Source: WLJO01 sp032117595 (GTDB lineage: Bacteria > Actinomycetota > Acidimicrobiia > Acidimicrobiales > Ilumatobacteraceae). From it: a stretch of 26,675 nucleotides of DNA. The notes under the pieces are model-generated. The model was given only the letters and a program-made list of their open reading frames with translations, had not been told where the DNA came from and searched no databases. Location of the stretch: NCBI GenBank assembly GCA_032117595.1, contig JAULYZ010000067.1, positions 1 to 26,675 of the forward strand, read 5' to 3'. Positions 1 through 7,967 of this stretch are shown piece by piece. A program made the position numbers and the translations under genes. The number at the start of each line of letters is the position of its first letter. Position 1 is the first letter of the stretch.

Positions 1-1395
1 CGCCTTGACGGCCTCGGCGAGGAGCACTGCGTTCTCGGCGGCGAGTGCTCTGAGCGCCTCGGAGTTCCTCTGCGACGGCGGCGGGAGCGTGGCCGGAACG
101 GTGCTCACCGGGACCGTCGCCGCCGACGAGGAGGACGATCCCCCATCGGCAGAGCCCGCAGCGCCCGACCCGGGTCCACTCGACGAATCAACCGGCGACA
201 CCGACGTGACGATCACGGGTGCAGCCACCACCTCCTCGGTGCCGAGGGTCTGTCCGAGGTTGAGCGCGACGGCCGCCGACAACATCCCTGCCCCGGCGAG
301 CAACGCCCCGGTCGACAGGCTGCGTCCCGGACGCGCGGCCAGCCACGCGCTGCGGCGCACGGGGTCCTCGAGCAGCACGAACGACGCGGCCGCCACCAGC
401 ACCGAGGCGACAAGGAGACTGGCGCGACCCCATGCATCGATTGGCCCCCACTCCGCCTCGGCAAGTACCAGTACGGGGAAGTGCCAGAGGTAGATGGCGT
501 AGGAACGTTTGCCGATCCATTGCATCGGCTGCCACGACAACAGTCCGACGGGACCAGCAGGGGCGTGTGCACCGCCGAGGATCACCGCCGCCGTTGCGAG
601 AACCGGCACCAGGGCCCTCGATCCCGGGAAACCGAGCGCGGGATCCTCGAAGGACACTGCACAGATCCCGATCAACAGCAGACCGATCCACGCAAGCACC
701 GCGCGAACGAACGGCGCCACCCGCACGGCTCGAGCCGGGGCAACGGCGAGCAGCGCGCCCACGAGGAGCTCCCAGGCCCGGGTCGGGAGCCAGTAGAACG
801 CGAACGGCTGACGGTCCGGCGTGATCAGGATGCACGCCACCAGCGAGACGCCACCGAGCACCAGCGCCGCAGCCACGGTGGCGCGCCGGATGTCGAGGCG
901 CGAGGGCAATGCCCGGGCGAGGACCACGATCACGATCGGCCAGAAGAGGTAGAACTGCTCCTCCACTGCGAGGGACCAGAAGTGAAGGAGCGGCTCGGGA
1001 ATCTCGAGTTGTGAGTAGCCGCCGCGGGTCCAGAACAGGATGTTCGCCCCGAAGCCCGACGCGGCGAGTGCTGAGCGCGCGGCAAAACCCTGCGTGAGCG
1101 GGTCGAGGGCGAAGCGCGACGCCACGAGCGTCAGGACCACCACGAGCGTGGATGCCGGAAGCAGACGCCGCGCGCGCCGGCCCCAGAAGCCCGACAGCGA
1201 GACCGTGCCCGTGCGTTCCACCTCGGATACGAGTAGACGCGTGATGAGGAAGCCGGACAGTACGAAGAAGACGTCGACACCGATGTAGCCGCCGTCGAAG
1301 CCGGCAAGGTCGGCGTGGTAGAGCAGCACTGCGAGCACCGCGAGTGCGCGCAGGCCCTCGATATCGGGACGGAAATCGGCGCCTGATGCGGTCAC
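1..1395 (-). CDS. OafA/YrhL-type membrane acyltransferase (acyltransferase family 3), 3' end cut by window edge
   Basis: Integral membrane O-acyltransferase that would transfer an acetyl or other acyl group to a cell-surface glycan or lipid. The start is GTG at 1395; 465 codons are visible and the frame runs open off the left edge. The N-terminus reads DFRPDIEGLRALAVLAVLLY followed by H, the classic motif with the catalytic His. Next come GYIGVDVFFVLSGFLIT, FWGRRARRLLPA and FWSLAVEEQFYLFWP, all typical of the family, and a run of about ten hydrophobic segments. After the last helix (near LLEDPVRRS) there is a Ser/Ala/Pro-rich linker. This layout is usual for members with a C-terminal SGNH hydrolase-like domain, which would lie outside the window. 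The start codon overlaps the stop of the M3 peptidase gene as GTGA (1392-1395), so translation is probably coupled. Family assignment is secure; the acceptor is unknown. Confidence 0.88.
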   Translation of the reverse strand, partial: MTASGADFRPDIEGLRALAVLAVLLYHADLAGFDGGYIGVDVFFVLSGFLITRLLVSEVERTGTVSLSGFWGRRARRLLPASTLVVVLTLVASRFALDPLTQGFAARSALAASGFGANILFWTRGGYSQLEIPEPLLHFWSLAVEEQFYLFWPIVIVVLARALPSRLDIRRATVAAALVLGGVSLVACILITPDRQPFAFYWLPTRAWELLVGALLAVAPARAVRVAPFVRAVLAWIGLLLIGICAVSFEDPALGFPGSRALVPVLATAAVILGGAHAPAGPVGLLSWQPMQWIGKRSYAIYLWHFPVLVLAEAEWGPIDAWGRASLLVASVLVAAASFVLLEDPVRRSAWLAARPGRSLSTGALLAGAGMLSAAVALNLGQTLGTEEVVAAPVIVTSVSPVDSSSGPGSGAAGSADGGSSSSSAATVPVSTVPATLPPPSQRNSEALRALAAENAVLLAEAVKA

Positions 1396-3215
1396 AGTCG
1401 CCCGGCGGCACGGGCGGCATCCTCGGCCGCCCGCAACTGCTCATCGATGATGGCGAGCCCGCCATCCCAGAAGCCCGGATCGGCCAGGTCGCAGTCGACG
1501 ATCCGACCGAGTTCCTCCGGGCTCATCGACCCGCCGGCCCGCAGCAGTTCGAGATACTGCGGCACGAACGACGGGCCCACCTCCTCGTAACGCCGGTAGA
1601 CCGACAGCGCGAGCAACTGGCCGTATGCATAGGCATAGACATAGCCGGGCGTGTGGATGAAGTGCGGGATATAGCTCCACCAGGAGCGGTAGCCCTCGGT
1701 GAGCTCCACAGCATCACCGAGCATGTCGCGCTGGGTCGAGATCCACGCAGTGCTGAGGTCATCGACCGACAGCTCCCCGCGCTCGCGCCGGTGCTGATGC
1801 ACCGCATTCTCGAAACGATTCATCGCCACCTGTCGGAACACCGTCGCGATGGCATCGTCCATGCCGGACGCAGCGAGCGCAAACTGCTCGTTCGGGTCGT
1901 CGAGGAGACCCATGAGCCGCTTGCGCGTGACCGTCTCGCCAAAGACCGATGCGGTCTCTGCGAGTGTGAGCGGTGTGGACATCTGGAACACACCCTGCTC
2001 TCGCGCAAGGTATCCATGAACACCGTGGCCCAACTCGTGCGCCAGGGTGGCGACGTCCCGGGTGCGGGAGGTCCAGTTGAGCATCAGGTACGGGTGGTGG
2101 GACGGCACGGTGTACGCGCAGAACGCTCCGCCACGCTTGCCCGGACGCGTGGGGGCGTCCACCCACGGCTCGCGCAGGAAGCGTTGCACCACGGCCGCGA
2201 TCTCGCCGGAGAAGGATGCATAGGCGTCGACCACCACCTCGGTGGCAGCCGCCCAGCCGATCGAGTTGTCGCTGCTTGCCACCGATGCCATCCGGTCGTA
2301 ATCGCGCAGCACGGGCAGCCCGAGCACACGGGCCTTGAGCGAGTACCACCGCTGCGGGATGTCGTAGCGGGCCACCACGGCGTCGACGAGCGCCTGCACC
2401 GAGTCGTCGGAGGCCTCGTTGGCGAGGTTCCGGCTGGTGATCCACGACGGGTAGGTGCGGAGGCGGTCGTTCACCGACTTGTCGTTGAGCAGCGTGTTGA
2501 AGATGAACGCTCGGGTCCGAAGGCCCGGAGCGAGCCCTGCGGTGACGGCCGCGTGGGCGCCCTCGCGGACCGACCGGTCAGGATGCTGGAGCAGGGCGAG
2601 CCCGTGCTCGATGGGCGCAGTGCGGGTGCCGCCGTTGCCATCGTCGAGCTGCACCTCGACCGCCGACATCAGTTCGTCGAAGAGTCGCGCCCATGCGGAG
2701 TCGCCGGTGACCGACTTCTCCTTCATGATCCGCTCCTCGGGCTCGGTGAGCAGGTGGGGTCGGTAACGGCGCGCCGACTCGAGGTGGTGACGCACGAAGT
2801 CGAGCGCAGGGTTCGGGTCCGAGAGCACCGACTCGACGTGTGCATCCTCGGCCGCGGCCCACTCCAGCTCGATGAAGATGAGAGGCGTGGTGATTGCCGT
2901 GGAGCGCTCCTCCACGTGAGCCATCCGAGCACCGACTGCCGGATCGGTGGTGTTCACGGCGAAATGGAGCTGTGCGTAGTTCGCCGCGCGGTTGATGAGT
3001 TCGATGAGTCGCTCGTACCGGCGATGGAACGCCGCAAGCTCGGCGGCCTTCATCGACGCAACACGACCACGACCGCTCGCCACCAACTCCTCGGAGATTG
3101 ACTGTGCTTCGTCGAGCAGTGCGTCCACATCGGGCCGCCCGTCGAGCAGCGGCTCGAGGTCCCAGTCCACCCCCTTGGCGACGAGATCGTCCTGCTGCGG
3201 GTCGAGCGCTGTCAT
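1392..3215 (-). CDS. M3 family metallopeptidase (oligoendopeptidase F-like)
   Basis: Cytosolic zinc oligopeptidase of family M3, expected to degrade short peptides. From the chosen ATG at 3215 it has 607 residues, the normal size for PepF-like enzymes. The zinc site is visible as TLAHELGHGVHGYLA (HELGH near residues 393-397), with the third ligand Glu about 23 residues later in TPLTLAETASVFGE (Glu near 420). The C-terminal YIPHFIHTPGYVYAYAYG stretch with His and Tyr is typical of M3 substrate binding. An upstream GTG at 3251 would add 12 residues with no homology look, so I prefer 3215. A weak TAGCCT lies 8 nt before that ATG. It is divergent from the SDR gene and overlaps the acyltransferase start by 4 bases. 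It looks like housekeeping peptide turnover rather than part of the catabolic set. Confidence 0.92.
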   Translation of the reverse strand: MTALDPQQDDLVAKGVDWDLEPLLDGRPDVDALLDEAQSISEELVASGRGRVASMKAAELAAFHRRYERLIELINRAANYAQLHFAVNTTDPAVGARMAHVEERSTAITTPLIFIELEWAAAEDAHVESVLSDPNPALDFVRHHLESARRYRPHLLTEPEERIMKEKSVTGDSAWARLFDELMSAVEVQLDDGNGGTRTAPIEHGLALLQHPDRSVREGAHAAVTAGLAPGLRTRAFIFNTLLNDKSVNDRLRTYPSWITSRNLANEASDDSVQALVDAVVARYDIPQRWYSLKARVLGLPVLRDYDRMASVASSDNSIGWAAATEVVVDAYASFSGEIAAVVQRFLREPWVDAPTRPGKRGGAFCAYTVPSHHPYLMLNWTSRTRDVATLAHELGHGVHGYLAREQGVFQMSTPLTLAETASVFGETVTRKRLMGLLDDPNEQFALAASGMDDAIATVFRQVAMNRFENAVHQHRRERGELSVDDLSTAWISTQRDMLGDAVELTEGYRSWWSYIPHFIHTPGYVYAYAYGQLLALSVYRRYEEVGPSFVPQYLELLRAGGSMSPEELGRIVDCDLADPGFWDGGLAIIDEQLRAAEDAARAAGRL

Positions 3216-3286
3216 GGCACGAAAGGCTATGACATGCTTGCGCGGGAACACCCACAGGCCACGGCCGGGGAAGCGGGGGGAAACAC

Positions 3287-4036
3287 ATGTCGGGAACGCT
3301 CACGGGCAAGGTCGCGGTTGTCACGGGTGCCGCATCGGGCATCGGTGCGGCGACGTGCCGCCTCCTTGCGGCCGAGGGCGCCCGAGTGGTGGCTGCCGAC
3401 GTGAACCTCGACGGGGCCAAGGCCGTTGCCAAGGAAACGGGCGGCGACGCCATCGCGCTCGACGTGCGTCGCATGGACGCCTGGGAACAAGCGCTCTCCA
3501 ACGTGGTGTCCGAGCATGGCCGTCTGGACATCCTCCACCTCAACGCCGGGGTGATGACTCGACCCACCGGCGCTCCGCTGCTCGACGACCCCGTTCAGTG
3601 GATGCGGCCCGAGGGCTACGAGAAGGTTGCCGCCGTCAACATCGACGGCGTTGCGTATGGCCTGATGGCGGCGATCCCGCACCTCATCGCATCCGGTGGT
3701 GGCGACGTGGTGATCACCGCCTCGATCGTTGGCGTGATGGCTCAGCCACCCGATCCCTTCTACTCGATGAGCAAGCACGCCGTCGTCGGACTCGCCCGCT
3801 CGGCAGGGCCAGCACTCGCGCCGCACAACATCCGGGTCAACGCGGTGTGCCCCGGCGGCATCGACACCGACATCGTTCCTTCCGACCTGCGCACGGCCAC
3901 GACGTTCTCACCGCCGTCGTACATCGCGGATGCCGTGATGACCGTCATTCGGGGCGGCGGCAACGGCGAGATCTGGATTGCGTACGGCACCGGCATCGAG
4001 CCCTGGCGCTACGAGCACCCGAGCCCGCGGCCCTAG
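3287..4036 (+). CDS. Short-chain dehydrogenase/reductase (classical SDR)
   Basis: NAD(P)-dependent alcohol dehydrogenase or ketoreductase, 249 residues. The cofactor loop TGAASGIG is at residues 13-20, an Asp at 38 after the second strand favours NAD(H), LNAG is at 85-88, and the catalytic Ser146, Tyr159 and Lys163 have the usual 13 and 4 spacing. The cap region carries an extra loop (PTGAPLLDDPVQWMRPEG, 93-110), and the C-terminus ends in a short YEHPSPRP tail instead of the usual glycine-rich GxxxxVDGG segment. The ATG is preceded by a purine-rich ribosome site (GGGGGG about 6 nt upstream). The gene stands alone on the plus strand and ends 12 nt from the convergent EthD gene. Its alcohol substrate is unknown; the setting suggests a step in degradation of a hydroxylated hydrophobic compound. 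Confidence 0.93.
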   Translation: MSGTLTGKVAVVTGAASGIGAATCRLLAAEGARVVAADVNLDGAKAVAKETGGDAIALDVRRMDAWEQALSNVVSEHGRLDILHLNAGVMTRPTGAPLLDDPVQWMRPEGYEKVAAVNIDGVAYGLMAAIPHLIASGGGDVVITASIVGVMAQPPDPFYSMSKHAVVGLARSAGPALAPHNIRVNAVCPGGIDTDIVPSDLRTATTFSPPSYIADAVMTVIRGGGNGEIWIAYGTGIEPWRYEHPSPRP

Positions 4037-4048
4037 TCGCTGCCGAAC

Positions 4049-4765
4049 TCAGCTGGTTCGGTCCACCACGACTCGTACTTCGGAGAACCACAGGACGCTG
4101 CGCCCGATGTCGAGGAAATCGTCCTCGTCGGCCGTCACCTGCGCCCGCACCTCAGCGGCGTGTGCGGGATCCGGGTTCACCGCTACCGGCCAGATCTCCG
4201 AAACACCGTCGAAGGGCTCGGGAGCACCGCGGCGGGCGCGCAGCGGGTGATCCTCAGCATCTGCAGGGGTGTGCAACTGCACGTAGTGCCCGAAACCGAA
4301 CACGTCGTTGTTCCGCAGCGCCAATGGACCGTGGTCGTCGTGCCAGCGGCGCAGGAAGTACTCGCGTGTGGTCCCCTCCTTGCGGCGCAGTGCCGCAGTG
4401 AGGCGCAGACCGTCGTGAGGTTGGTCCTGCATCACGTGTTCGTCGGCCATCCAGATCGGCGACCGCGCGAGATCGATGAAGTTCCGTTCGTCGGCCAGCA
4501 GGTCGGCGCCGGCCTGCGCACGCTCCTGATCCGTACCGGTCGGCGCCGGCCCGTCGAACCAGAGCTCGGCGATGCCGTCGAACACCTCGGGCCGGTCGGG
4601 CCGTGCCGCGCGGACGGTGTGCACCTGTTGGTACCGACGGATACCCAGCGTCTCGGCCCGTGATGCAACGAGCGGTGCATGAGTGTTCCACCAGTAGTCC
4701 TGGAACTGCTCCCGCGTCAGGTGCGGAAGCCGGTGGAGCAAGAAGACGAGTCGCTGCGTCGGCAC
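4049..4765 (-). CDS. Tandem EthD-domain protein
   Basis: Protein of 238 residues made of two EthD-like (ferredoxin-like, dimeric alpha-beta barrel) repeats. Repeat one begins LVFLLHRLPHLTREQFQDYW followed by WNTHAPLV; repeat two begins near residue 121 with LTAALRRKEGTTREYFLRRW followed by HDDHGPLA. Each carries the family's W..xH.P signature with a conserved His. The internal duplication therefore gives a one-chain version of what is usually a homodimer. EthD proteins are small accessory factors or enzymes first seen beside the ethyl tert-butyl ether P450 system; their biochemical role is poorly known. The start is GTG at 4765, 4 nt after the DUF1330 stop, so both are probably made from one transcript starting upstream of DUF1330. 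I see no convincing Shine-Dalgarno sequence, which fits coupling. Confidence 0.85.
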   Translation of the reverse strand: MPTQRLVFLLHRLPHLTREQFQDYWWNTHAPLVASRAETLGIRRYQQVHTVRAARPDRPEVFDGIAELWFDGPAPTGTDQERAQAGADLLADERNFIDLARSPIWMADEHVMQDQPHDGLRLTAALRRKEGTTREYFLRRWHDDHGPLALRNNDVFGFGHYVQLHTPADAEDHPLRARRGAPEPFDGVSEIWPVAVNPDPAHAAEVRAQVTADEDDFLDIGRSVLWFSEVRVVVDRTS

Positions 4766-4769
4766 CGGT

Positions 4770-5057
4770 TCACATGCCGCTGCAGAGCAGGGCGAAGCCC
4801 TCGGTGCCTTCGAGGCGCAGTTTCACCACTGCCTGGTACTCGGGCGAGTTGTACCACTCCATGGCAGCAGCCTTGTCGGGGAACTTCAGCACGACCACGC
4901 GGCCCCCGGGGGGCGTCCCCTCGACGGTGTCACCGTCCTCGGCGAAGGCGAGGACCTCGATCTGGCGACCCGCCAGCGAGGCCGGGGCTCCGGCGAGGTA
5001 CTGCTCCAGCTTGCTGCGGTCGGTGATGCGGCTGACGGCGATGAAAAGTGCGCTCAT
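4770..5057 (-). CDS. DUF1330 family protein
   Basis: Small protein of 95 residues, MSALFIAVSRITD at the N-terminus and a central GGRVVVLKFPDKAAAMEWYN then SPEYQAVVKLR. That is the diagnostic DUF1330 core (FPsxxAAxxWYxSpeYqxv..R). It should adopt a dimeric alpha-beta barrel, the same fold class as the neighbouring EthD protein. Function in the family is unknown. The ATG at 5057 is preferred over an upstream in-frame GTG at 5114 because the family begins here and because TACGCT sits exactly 6 nt before it, as expected for a leaderless transcript. It leads a two-gene unit with the tandem EthD gene and is divergent from the Rieske oxygenase gene. The shared fold and operon suggest a common task, perhaps handling a product of the oxygenase, but that is inference. 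Confidence 0.87.
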   Translation of the reverse strand: MSALFIAVSRITDRSKLEQYLAGAPASLAGRQIEVLAFAEDGDTVEGTPPGGRVVVLKFPDKAAAMEWYNSPEYQAVVKLRLEGTEGFALLCSGM

Positions 5058-5063
5058 GTCCCG

Positions 5064-5069
5064 AGCGTA
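5064..5069 (-). promoter_or_regulatory. Putative -10 element TACGCT of a leaderless promoter (DUF1330-EthD operon)
   Basis: Read on the minus strand, TACGCT is followed by CGGGAC and then ATG at 5057. The hexamer occupies -12 to -7 if transcription starts at the A of the ATG. No Shine-Dalgarno sequence is present between. The same block recurs before the photolyase-related gene at 26401. No good -35 box is seen at 17 nt. Confidence 0.55.
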
Positions 5070-5161
5070 CGCAATCGTCGAGCGGCTTGCCCAAGACGTG
5101 GGGACATGGGCCACAATGGGGGCAGTTCGTCCACGCAGACATCGACCTACAGGGGGCCACG

Positions 5162-6625
5162 ATGACCACGACCGAGAACCGTCCCGGATCCGGCAAGCCC
5201 GGCGAGGCCCGCAGCCACGGGCCGAGTGTGCAGGAGATGATGGACAGCGACACCCGTCCGGTGCCCGTTGCGCTGCGCGACCACTCCTACGTGTACACCG
5301 GCTCCAAGGATCTGCCCAAGACCCGCTACACCTCGCCCGAGTTCGCGGCGCTCGAGGCCGAGTACATGTGGAAGCACACCTGGCAGGTGGCGTGTCGCGA
5401 GGAGGACATCACCAAGCCCGGTGAGCACATGGTGTACGACGTGGTCGACGAGTCCCTGATCGTCACACGCCAGGCCGACGGCTCGATCCGTGCGTTCCAC
5501 AACGCCTGTCTGCACCGTGGCACCAAGTTGCGTACCAACAACGGGCGCGTTGCCTCCTTCCGGTGCCCCTTCCACGGTTGGACGTGGGGTGTCGACGGCG
5601 CCCTCACCGACATGCCCTGCGACTGGGACTTCCCGCACGTCACCGAGGACCCCGCCAACACCTGCCTCCCCGAGGCCCGCGTGGCCACCTGGGCCGGCTT
5701 CGTCTTCGTGAACCTCGACCCCAACTGTGAGCCGTTCGAGACCTATGCCTCGAAGCTCATCGAGCACTTCGGCACGAGCTTCGACTTCGAGAACCGCTAC
5801 GCGGCGTTCCATGCGATGAAGGAGGTGGCCTGCAACTGGAAGGTGTGCATGGAGGCCTTCAGCGAGGGCTACCACGTGATCGCCACGCACCCGCAGATCA
5901 TCGAGTTCACCGGTGACGCCAACAGCGAGTACTCGATCTGGCCGGACTCGCCGTACGTCACCCGGTTCATCAACGGCTTCGCCGTGCAGAGCCCGCACAT
6001 CAAGGAGCAGCTCACCCCGCAGCAGGTGGTGGACGCCTACCTCGCCTTCTCCGCACGCACCCCGCGCGGCGGCAGCGGCATGAACATCCCCGAGAACGCA
6101 AACACCCGCGAGGTGATCGCCGACATCTTCCGTCAGGGCATGGAGGCGGGCACCAACGCCGATCTCAGCAAGGTCTCCGACGCAGAGATCCTCGACGCGA
6201 TCCTCTACCACCTCTTCCCTGCCTTCGCCCCGTGGGCCGGCATCGGTCAGTCACTCGTCTACCGCTGGCGCCCCGGGCGCACGCCCGATACCTGCTACAT
6301 GGACGTGTGGCGGCTCGCCCCGGTGCCCAAGGACGGCAAGCGCCCGGCACCGGCCCCGTACCGCGAACTTCGCCTCGAGCAGTCGTGGAAGGCGGCCGAG
6401 GACATGGGCCTGCTCGCCGACGTGTTCGAACAGGACATGGAGAACCTCCCGAAGGTGCAGATGGGCCTGAAGAGCACGGGCAAGAAGGGCGTGTCGTTCG
6501 GCAACTATCAAGAGGCGCGTCTGCGTCAGGTCCACAAGCTGATCGACAAGTTCATCCTCGAGGGCCTCGAGCGCGACGGTCGCTCGCGCTCCGAGGTCGA
6601 GCGCTTCCTCACCCCCGAGGGCTGA
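5162..6625 (+). CDS. Rieske non-heme iron oxygenase, alpha (catalytic) subunit
   Basis: Aromatic-ring-hydroxylating-type oxygenase of 487 residues that would use O2 and electrons from a ferredoxin/reductase to oxygenate an organic substrate. The Rieske [2Fe-2S] ligands are Cys116-x-His118 (NACLHRGTKL) and Cys135-x2-His138 (CPFHGWTWG). The mononuclear iron site is seen as SEGYHVIATHP with His238 and His243, and Asp425 in VFEQDMENLPKVQ is the likely third ligand. The start is the ATG at 5162, which has AGGGGG about 6 nt upstream; a longer open frame from 5048 lacks family similarity. The start of an SDR, a tandem EthD and a DUF1330 protein lie just upstream, but no beta subunit, dedicated ferredoxin or reductase is adjacent. 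It is thus an orphan alpha-only oxygenase, perhaps of homotrimeric type, with its redox partner encoded elsewhere. The substrate is not identifiable. Confidence 0.94.
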   Translation: MTTTENRPGSGKPGEARSHGPSVQEMMDSDTRPVPVALRDHSYVYTGSKDLPKTRYTSPEFAALEAEYMWKHTWQVACREEDITKPGEHMVYDVVDESLIVTRQADGSIRAFHNACLHRGTKLRTNNGRVASFRCPFHGWTWGVDGALTDMPCDWDFPHVTEDPANTCLPEARVATWAGFVFVNLDPNCEPFETYASKLIEHFGTSFDFENRYAAFHAMKEVACNWKVCMEAFSEGYHVIATHPQIIEFTGDANSEYSIWPDSPYVTRFINGFAVQSPHIKEQLTPQQVVDAYLAFSARTPRGGSGMNIPENANTREVIADIFRQGMEAGTNADLSKVSDAEILDAILYHLFPAFAPWAGIGQSLVYRWRPGRTPDTCYMDVWRLAPVPKDGKRPAPAPYRELRLEQSWKAAEDMGLLADVFEQDMENLPKVQMGLKSTGKKGVSFGNYQEARLRQVHKLIDKFILEGLERDGRSRSEVERFLTPEG

Positions 6626-6636
6626 GCACCGATCTG

Positions 6637-6668
6637 CGGTGTGGGTTCCCCCGCGGGAACCCTCACCG
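6637..6668. terminator. Strong bidirectional hairpin terminator between convergent genes
   Basis: CGGTG, T, GGGTTCCC, loop CCGC, GGGAACCC, T, CACCG form a 13-bp stem interrupted by one T-T mismatch and closed by a 4-nt loop. It begins 12 nt after the Rieske stop and ends 9 nt before the convergent acyl-CoA dehydrogenase stop. There is no T-tract, which is common for actinobacterial terminators. Confidence 0.8.
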
Positions 6669-6676
6669 GTGATCCG

Positions 6677-7930
6677 CTAGCGCGGGATCTTCGACCAGGG
6701 AACGTCCTTGTCGACGCGCGGTTCGAGCGGGAGGCCGAGCACGCGCTCGCCGATGATGTTGCGCTGGATCTCTTCGGAGCCTCCTGCGATCCGGTATCCC
6801 GGTGCGCCGGTCACGTGCTCGGCCCAGGCGTAGGTGCCCCACTCACCGCTGTCGGCAGTGAGTCGCGCACCGAGCAGGTTCGAGACCACGTTCGCCATGC
6901 GGGTGAGCCCCTGTGTCCACTGCAACCGGCTGATCGATCCCTCAGGACCCGGCGTGCCCGCACGTGCCTTGGCAATGGCGCGGAGTCGGTTGAGGTGCAG
7001 CAGGCGCTGGTGGGTGAACAGTGCAGCGAGTTCCTGACGCGAACGCGGGTCGGTGTCGCGGCCGAGATACCGGGCGAGGCCGAGCACCTGCTCCCACGAG
7101 CCGCCCACCCGCTGGCCACCGCCTGCGCCCTCGCCGTCACCACCACGCTCGAACCCGAGGGTGGTCAGCGCCACGCGCCAGCCGTCGCCGACCTCGCCGA
7201 TCCGGTAACGGTCGGGCAGTCGGACACCGGAGAGGAACACCTCGCTGAAACTCGCACCACCGCTCATCTGGCGGATCGGACGGATTTCGACGCCGGGAGC
7301 GTCGAAGGGAACCATGAACGCCGTCATCCCGCGGTGCTTGGCCTGCCCCGGGTCGTGGCGGGTGATCGCAAGGCCCCACTCGGAGAACTGGGCACCCGAG
7401 TTCCACACCTTCTGGCCGTCGAGGACCCATTCGTCGCCGTCGCGGACGGCCTTGGTGCCGAGCGCAGCGAGATCCGAGCCGGCGCCCGGTTCGGAGAACA
7501 ACTGGCACGCCACGATGTCGTTGCGCAACAACCGCGGGAGGAACTCCGACTTCTGCTCGTCAGTGCCGTGCGCGCGCAGCACCGGGGCGATGAGGGTCAT
7601 GGTGACGCCGAGCACTTCGTGACCGTCACCGGTGTCGAAGTGCGACTCCTCGCGGGCGAACGCCCGGGCATGTGCTGCGGTCAGTCCCGCTCCGCCGAAC
7701 TCGGTGGGCCACGCAATGGCTCCGTAGCCGGCGTCGAACTTCTTGCGCTGCCATTCACGGCCACGGTTCACCACCGCAGCCTCTTCCTCGCGGGGCAGCA
7801 CGTGGAAGACCGACACGGTGTCGGATCCATCGCCCCACGAGAAGTCACGCTTGGCCACCGACCGCTTCAGTTCGGCGTTCGCCTCGAGCCAGGCCCGCGC
7901 CTGGCGTCGGTAGGTCTCGACATCGATCAC
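6677..7930 (-). CDS. Acyl-CoA dehydrogenase (FadE-like)
   Basis: FAD-dependent acyl-CoA dehydrogenase of 417 residues that introduces an alpha,beta double bond into a CoA thioester and passes electrons to ETF. The FAD/substrate motif FSEPGAGSDLA is at 145-155 and KVWNSGAQFSEWGL follows at 174-187. The C-terminus has GGSEEIQRNIIGERVLGLP. In that last motif the Glu used by short/medium-chain enzymes is Gly. The likely base is Glu261 in LGFERG, at the isovaleryl/long-chain position. Start: an upstream ATG at 7954 exists, but the GTG at 7930 is preceded at ideal distance by a very strong GGAGGGGG, so I chose the GTG. There is a Gly-rich insertion GGDGEGAGGGQRVGG (263-277) just after the base. It is divergent from the LysM-like gene by only 37 nt. 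Substrate unknown; members of this type often act on branched or ring-bearing acyl-CoAs. Confidence 0.93.
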   Translation of the reverse strand: MIDVETYRRQARAWLEANAELKRSVAKRDFSWGDGSDTVSVFHVLPREEEAAVVNRGREWQRKKFDAGYGAIAWPTEFGGAGLTAAHARAFAREESHFDTGDGHEVLGVTMTLIAPVLRAHGTDEQKSEFLPRLLRNDIVACQLFSEPGAGSDLAALGTKAVRDGDEWVLDGQKVWNSGAQFSEWGLAITRHDPGQAKHRGMTAFMVPFDAPGVEIRPIRQMSGGASFSEVFLSGVRLPDRYRIGEVGDGWRVALTTLGFERGGDGEGAGGGQRVGGSWEQVLGLARYLGRDTDPRSRQELAALFTHQRLLHLNRLRAIAKARAGTPGPEGSISRLQWTQGLTRMANVVSNLLGARLTADSGEWGTYAWAEHVTGAPGYRIAGGSEEIQRNIIGERVLGLPLEPRVDKDVPWSKIPR

Positions 7931-7955
7931 GCTGGTTCCCCCTCCCCCCGCCATC

Positions 7956-7961
7956 TAGTCT
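7956..7961 (+). promoter_or_regulatory. Putative -10 element TAGTCT of a leaderless promoter
   Basis: TAGTCT is followed by exactly 6 nt (TGGCCC) and then the ATG at 7968, with no Shine-Dalgarno sequence. It lies inside the 37-nt gap between two divergent starts, so any -35 contact would overlap the ribosome site of the acyl-CoA dehydrogenase gene. Confidence 0.5.
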
Positions 7962-7967
7962 TGGCCC

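Noticed and set aside
1344..3101. 585-codon open frame on the plus strand opposite the M3 peptidase
   Set aside because: Antisense shadow caused by high GC; low-complexity Arg/Gly/His/Val-rich translation with no domain, while the minus strand has an intact HELGH peptidase.
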